Shown here: positions 12,405 to 15,494 of the stretch, piece after piece
How positions within the stretch are numbered: position 1 is the stretch's first letter
Layout: each line of letters begins with the position of its first letter
Source of the DNA: an uncultured Clostridia bacterium
GTDB lineage: Bacteria > Bacillota_A > Clostridia > TANB77 > CAG-508
Direction: 5' to 3'
NCBI GenBank assembly: GCA_947627825.1
Contig: CANQXO010000026.1
Span: 1 to 15,494, forward strand
DNA length: 15,494 bases
Notes under the pieces: model-generated
The model's database searches: none
Told to the model about the DNA's origin: nothing
The model's input: only the letters and a program-made list of their open reading frames with translations
Program-made: the position numbers and the translations under genes

Positions 12405-13217
12405 TTACGATAAATTTATTATTTTTTTATATTCTTCTAAAATATCTTCATAATCAAATATTTTATATTCATTATGCATTCTTTCTATATTCCATGGTTT
12501 AATATTTACTAATCTAAAATAAGGTAACCATTTAATAGTCATGCTAAAGTGCCTAATAACTGTATCTTCCTTTCTTTGCTTTTGCTCGTTGTATTTGTCT
12601 GGAAGATATAATTTTTTCTTGCAACATTTATATATTGCTGTTTGGTCAGGCATCATCATTTTTTTATTTAATGACATTTGTCTTGCTTGTTCAAAACTTT
12701 TTGTTTTCCTAATTTGCTTTAAGTTCATTAAAGCAACTCCAGAATTTATATAATTTTTATTTATAAAGTATCTACCTATAGCATCTCTAACAACACCAAT
12801 TTCATAATCTTCAATATTTGTATCAAATATTTCTTTAAGGTCTTTATAACATACTATATCACAATCTAAATATAAAATCTTGTCTGGTAACTCTTTTATT
12901 TTATCACTAAAAAGTCTTATTAAAATATATGGTGTATAATGCGATTTCATGTTAGTTGAATTAATCATTTCTTTTCTAAACATTTTTGTAATATCTATTA
13001 GAGTAACTTTGCTTTTAGGATTTTTCTTTTTAACTATTTTATCTAAAACTTCAGTTTGTTCTTTTGTAAATGGTGTGAATCTTTCATCTAAGTCTTTTAA
13101 GTCCATAGTAAGTACAAATACATTGAGTTGTTCACTAGTGTGCTTTGTAATAGATAAAAGACTTATTATAATTCCATCCATAAATCTGCCGTTTAGGCAA
13201 AACATCAGATTTATCAT
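12405..13217 (-). CDS. GT8-family glycosyltransferase (short)
   Basis: This 270-residue GT8 protein is clearly diverged from its neighbour. MINLMFCLNGRFMDGIIISLLSI is the sugar-nucleotide-binding start. ILYLDCDIVCYKDL contains the DxD (D118-C-D120 from ATG 13217). YINSGVALMNLKQIR and MMPDQTAIY follow, and NIKPWN is a reduced form of the C-terminal KPW motif. It is shorter than the long GT8 and lacks the acidic tail, and the C-terminus is Lys-rich and amphipathic. AGGGG lies 8 nt before ATG 13217 and 5 nt before a TTG one codon upstream; the ATG is chosen. Spacings are 14 nt from the upstream acyltransferase and 29 nt to the next GT8, so the genes form one transcript. Donor and acceptor cannot be predicted. 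Confidence 0.88.
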   Translation of the reverse strand: MINLMFCLNGRFMDGIIISLLSITKHTSEQLNVFVLTMDLKDLDERFTPFTKEQTEVLDKIVKKKNPKSKVTLIDITKMFRKEMINSTNMKSHYTPYILIRLFSDKIKELPDKILYLDCDIVCYKDLKEIFDTNIEDYEIGVVRDAIGRYFINKNYINSGVALMNLKQIRKTKSFEQARQMSLNKKMMMPDQTAIYKCCKKKLYLPDKYNEQKQRKEDTVIRHFSMTIKWLPYFRLVNIKPWNIERMHNEYKIFDYEDILEEYKKIINLS

Positions 13218-13231
13218 CAATATATCCCCTT

Positions 13232-14038
13232 TTATTTTGTACTTTCTTCTTTTTTTACATATTTAATATATTCAAAGGTACTATTTTTACTTCTTTTTAC
13301 CATGGCTTCATATACTTGGTCTCTTAATTCTTGCTCTGCATCCTTTGTGGTCTTTGTTTTATCTGGGTAAAAAGGTCCATCAGCATAAGCTACTATATTA
13401 GGTTTGTTATTTTTTCCTTCTTTATATGTTATTGTAATTGCATATACAGGAGTATTTAATTTAACTGGATATCTAAAAGAAGTTTTTGGAAAGTTTCTAA
13501 TTTTTGTGTAATATGGCCATACATGTGCTTCTGGGTAAATTGCAATAGCCTTCTTTTTACCAATTAGAGTTTTTATTGCTTCTAAGAAATTTTTACTGCT
13601 TTCAACATCGCCCGGTATTGGAAGTGCTCCCATCATTTTGTTAGCTGTTTTTAATCCTTTTATTGAAACATTATTCGGATGAGCTACAATATATGCGCCT
13701 TTTGGGTAACATACAAAAGTTGGAGTTAGAGTATCTAATATTTCTTGAGTATGATTGATATACATAAAATACCCTTTATCTTTACATTTTTTTAGTAAAT
13801 TTTTGTTTACTATTTTAAAATTGAATTTTACTTTTGCATAGATAAATGCAGGAATTATTGCTATTATCCTATAAACAATAAAAGATGCGATTTTCCAAAT
13901 TGGATTGTTTCGTATATATTTATAGCTTCCATCAATTATTACAGATTCAATTTTTTCTTCTGCAAAATCATCATTTAACTCATCTTGATAATATATTGTT
14001 TTGATATTACTTCGTTCTTGTTTTTGTTTAACTTTCAT
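13232..14038 (-). CDS. PlsC-like acyltransferase (first of the cassette)
   Basis: This 268-residue lysophospholipid acyltransferase-like protein has one hydrophobic stretch (WKIASFIVYRIIAIIPAFIYA, about 48-68), probably a membrane anchor. Motif I reads INHTQEILDT: H96 and D102 are separated by five residues instead of the canonical four. Motif III is YPEAHVWPYYTKIRN (168-182), matching the YPEQEMWFNYRKVRN block of the cassette's other acyltransferase. ALPIPGD (about 138-144) is the expected motif II region. A TTG at 14059 would extend it by 7 residues but sits only about 7 nt after the predicted transcription start. The ATG at 14038 with GGAAG 7 nt upstream is preferred. It leads the cassette from the promoter at 14073-14101. 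Confidence 0.82.
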   Translation of the reverse strand: MKVKQKQERSNIKTIYYQDELNDDFAEEKIESVIIDGSYKYIRNNPIWKIASFIVYRIIAIIPAFIYAKVKFNFKIVNKNLLKKCKDKGYFMYINHTQEILDTLTPTFVCYPKGAYIVAHPNNVSIKGLKTANKMMGALPIPGDVESSKNFLEAIKTLIGKKKAIAIYPEAHVWPYYTKIRNFPKTSFRYPVKLNTPVYAITITYKEGKNNKPNIVAYADGPFYPDKTKTTKDAEQELRDQVYEAMVKRSKNSTFEYIKYVKKEESTK

Positions 14039-14072
14039 ACTTCTTCTTCCATTTGACAATATACTATTCTAT

Positions 14073-14101
14073 ATTTTAATACATTTATATAAAAAAAGCA
14101 A
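14073..14101 (-). promoter_or_regulatory. Sigma-A promoter of the acyltransferase-glycosyltransferase cassette
   Basis: On the minus strand TTGCTT (14101-14096), a 17-nt spacer and TAAAAT (14078-14073) fit a sigma-A promoter. The start would be near 14066, about 28 nt before ATG 14038. It follows the fabI terminator, so the cassette is transcribed separately from the fatty-acid genes. Confidence 0.6.
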
Positions 14102-14140
14102 CAAAATAAGACAAAATTTTTGCACTTATAATTATCTACT

Positions 14141-14176
14141 AAAAATGCACAAAAACATTAGTTTTTGTGCGTTTTT
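14141..14176 (-). terminator. Rho-independent terminator after fabI
   Basis: GCACAAAAAC (14147-14156), loop ATTA and GTTTTTGTGC (14161-14170) form a perfect 10-bp stem. It extends through a G-U pair and A/T pairs on both sides, so U runs exist in both directions. It begins 10 nt past the fabI stop and ends the fatty-acid operon. Confidence 0.92.
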
Positions 14177-14185
14177 ATATTTTTA

Positions 14186-14971
14186 TTAAACTCCCATAAT
14201 ATTATATCCGCTGTCTGCGTATATCACTTGTCCAGTAATTGCTTCTGACATATCACTTAATAAAAAGGTTGATACATTTCCGACTTGCGTTGTTGTTACA
14301 TTTCTGTGCAAAGGAGACTTTTCTTCTACTAATGTTAGTATTGAACTAAAGTCTTTTATTCCTTTAGCTGATAAAGTTTTTATTGGTCCTGCTGAAATTG
14401 CATTTACTCTTATTCCTTCTTTACCTAAATTTTGTGCTAGGTATCTTACACTTGATTCTAGTGCTGCTTTTGCTATTCCCATTACATTATATCCATCTAA
14501 CACTTTGGTTGAGCCATAATATGTTAAAGTTACTAGACTTGCATTTTCATTTAACAAATCTAGTTCTTTTGCCATTCTTGCAACTAATACAAATGAATAG
14601 GCACTGACATCATTTGCGTGTGCAAAACCTTCCTTGCTTGTGTAAATAAAATCATTGTGCAAATCTTCTGTATTTGCATGTGCTATTGCATGTACTATTC
14701 CGTCTATTTTTCCATTTTCTTTTTTTATTTTTGTAAACAATTCTTTTACTTTTTCGTCTTCTGATGCTTCGTCTAATACATAGGCTTTACTTCCTTTAAA
14801 TTCACTTATTAAGTCTTCAATTTTCTCTTTGTTGTCTTCGCCCATATATGTAAATAATAATTGCGCACCATTTGCATAGGCAGATTTTGCAATACCATAA
14901 GCTATGCTCCATTTATTTCTTATTCCCATTATTAATATCTTCTTATTTTCTAATAACATTTTTTTAATCAT
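14186..14971 (-). CDS. fabI: Enoyl-[acyl-carrier-protein] reductase
   Basis: This 261-residue short-chain dehydrogenase catalyses the last reduction of fatty-acid elongation, trans-2-enoyl-ACP to acyl-ACP with NAD(P)H, in the cytoplasm. The dinucleotide-binding start is KKILIMGIRNKWSIAYGIA (10-28), with the GIRNKWSIA block characteristic of FabI. The catalytic set is Y151, Y161 and K168 (YNVMGIAK), followed by RVNAISAGPIKTLSAKGI (188-205). A97 stands where E. coli FabI has Gly93, as in the triclosan-sensitive S. aureus enzyme, so resistance should not be inferred. AAAGGAG ends 3 nt before ATG 14971; ATG 14959 is less well placed. It follows accA by 98 nt. FabI is the less usual choice in Clostridia, many of which use FabK. 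Confidence 0.95.
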   Translation of the reverse strand: MIKKMLLENKKILIMGIRNKWSIAYGIAKSAYANGAQLLFTYMGEDNKEKIEDLISEFKGSKAYVLDEASEDEKVKELFTKIKKENGKIDGIVHAIAHANTEDLHNDFIYTSKEGFAHANDVSAYSFVLVARMAKELDLLNENASLVTLTYYGSTKVLDGYNVMGIAKAALESSVRYLAQNLGKEGIRVNAISAGPIKTLSAKGIKDFSSILTLVEEKSPLHRNVTTTQVGNVSTFLLSDMSEAITGQVIYADSGYNIMGV

Positions 14972-15069
14972 AATCTCCTTTTAAAATTAATTTAGGTTTT
15001 CGAATGGTTACCTATAAACTTTTTTTATTAAATTGTTTTTATTTTATCTTATGTTTTTTTCAACATTTT

Positions 15070-15494
15070 TTAATTATTATCTAATTTAATGTATTCTCCC
15101 ATATTTCTAAATTTTAAATATCTATCTTCTACAATTTCCTCTGCTGTTTTATCTTTTGTTTTTGCAATATATGATTTTATTTCTTTTTTTAATTCTTCTG
15201 ATATTGGAACTAATTTTTCTTCTTCTGTGCCTTCTGGCTCTTTTATTATTTTATCTATTACTTTTAGGTCATATAAGTCCTTGGCTGTTAATTTCATTTT
15301 TTTTGCCGCTTCTTCTACTCTTGATGAATCTTTCCATAAAATACTGCTAAATCCTTCTGGTGATAGAATTGAATAAATTGCATTTTCTAACATAAATACT
15401 TTATTTGCTACTCCAATAGCTAATGCTCCTCCACTTGAGCCTTCTCCTATTACAATTGCAATTACTGGAACATTTAATTTACTTAACTCCAACA
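15070..15494 (-). CDS. accA: Acetyl-CoA carboxylase carboxyltransferase alpha subunit (3' part)
   Basis: About the last 140 residues are present; the gene runs off the right edge, and the apparent TTG start near 15492 is an internal codon. With AccD, AccA transfers the carboxyl group from biotin to acetyl-CoA, giving malonyl-CoA for fatty-acid synthesis. LNVPVIAIVIGEGSSGGALAIG is the crotonase-fold oxyanion-hole region, and YSILSPEGFSSILWKDSSR and LYDLKVIDKIIKEPEG are typical AccA C-terminal blocks. A Lys/Glu-rich end follows. It lies upstream of fabI on the same strand. The 98-nt gap between them has only a weak 5-bp dyad (TAGGT/ACCTA) and no terminator, so both genes belong to one fatty-acid operon. 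Confidence 0.93.
   Translation of the reverse strand, partial: LELSKLNVPVIAIVIGEGSSGGALAIGVANKVFMLENAIYSILSPEGFSSILWKDSSRVEEAAKKMKLTAKDLYDLKVIDKIIKEPEGTEEEKLVPISEELKKEIKSYIAKTKDKTAEEIVEDRYLKFRNMGEYIKLDNN

Noticed and set aside
14972..15069. A FapR-type operator in the accA-fabI gap
   Set aside because: The TAGGT/ACCTA dyad has a 12-nt centre and does not match the FapR or FabT operators I know.

Overview
This window looks like chromosomal DNA from a very AT-rich, spore-forming Firmicute, most likely an uncultured gut-type Clostridia member. The evidence is a spore germination protease gene (gpr), strong AAAGGAG-type ribosome binding sites, TTG and GTG starts, a Firmicute-style LexA with an operator-like site, and the holA-gpr and murB-yvcK neighbourhoods. 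I see no transposase, phage gene, integrase, CRISPR array or plasmid replication gene. Almost everything is on the minus strand; only a pseudouridine synthase and a TraX-family gene are on the plus strand.

Layout, left to right. At 1-320 lie the leader of a minus-strand gene beyond the left edge, a tRNA-Gly(TCC) with its own promoter and terminator, and a back-to-back promoter for the pseudouridine synthase (318-1196), which is followed by the TraX-family membrane protein (1313-2026). The convergent gpr (2033-2950) has an unusual leader in which the Shine-Dalgarno sequence lies in a hairpin loop 24 nt from the ATG. A terminator (3070-3115) separates it from an apparent four-gene transcription unit, murB - yvcK - glycogen debranching enzyme - holA, which starts from a promoter at 8851-8879. 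This combines cell-wall precursor synthesis, a divergent membrane-anchored YvcK, glycogen breakdown and the replication clamp-loader delta subunit.

Next comes the SOS region. lexA has a sigma-A promoter overlapped by a palindromic LexA-type operator. It is followed, with its stop codon overlapping the next ribosome binding site, by a small two-membrane-segment protein of unknown function. This unit ends in a degenerate AT heptamer repeat and a terminator (8994-9034).

Upstream of lexA is a compact four-gene cassette (10467-14038): acyltransferase, GT8 glycosyltransferase, GT8 glycosyltransferase, acyltransferase. The two acyltransferases share an unusual YPE-x3-W-x2-Y-x-K-x-R-N block, and the cassette has its own promoter. 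I infer that it builds an acylated glycolipid or cell-surface glycan; this is the best candidate here for an undescribed system. The right end holds fabI and the 3' part of accA, the tail of a fatty-acid synthesis cluster, closed by a strong terminator (14141-14176).

Several start codons were moved from the longest reading frame because the ribosome binding site or promoter dictates it: murB (TTG at 8812), lexA (ATG at 10353), both GT8 genes and the first acyltransferase of the cassette.
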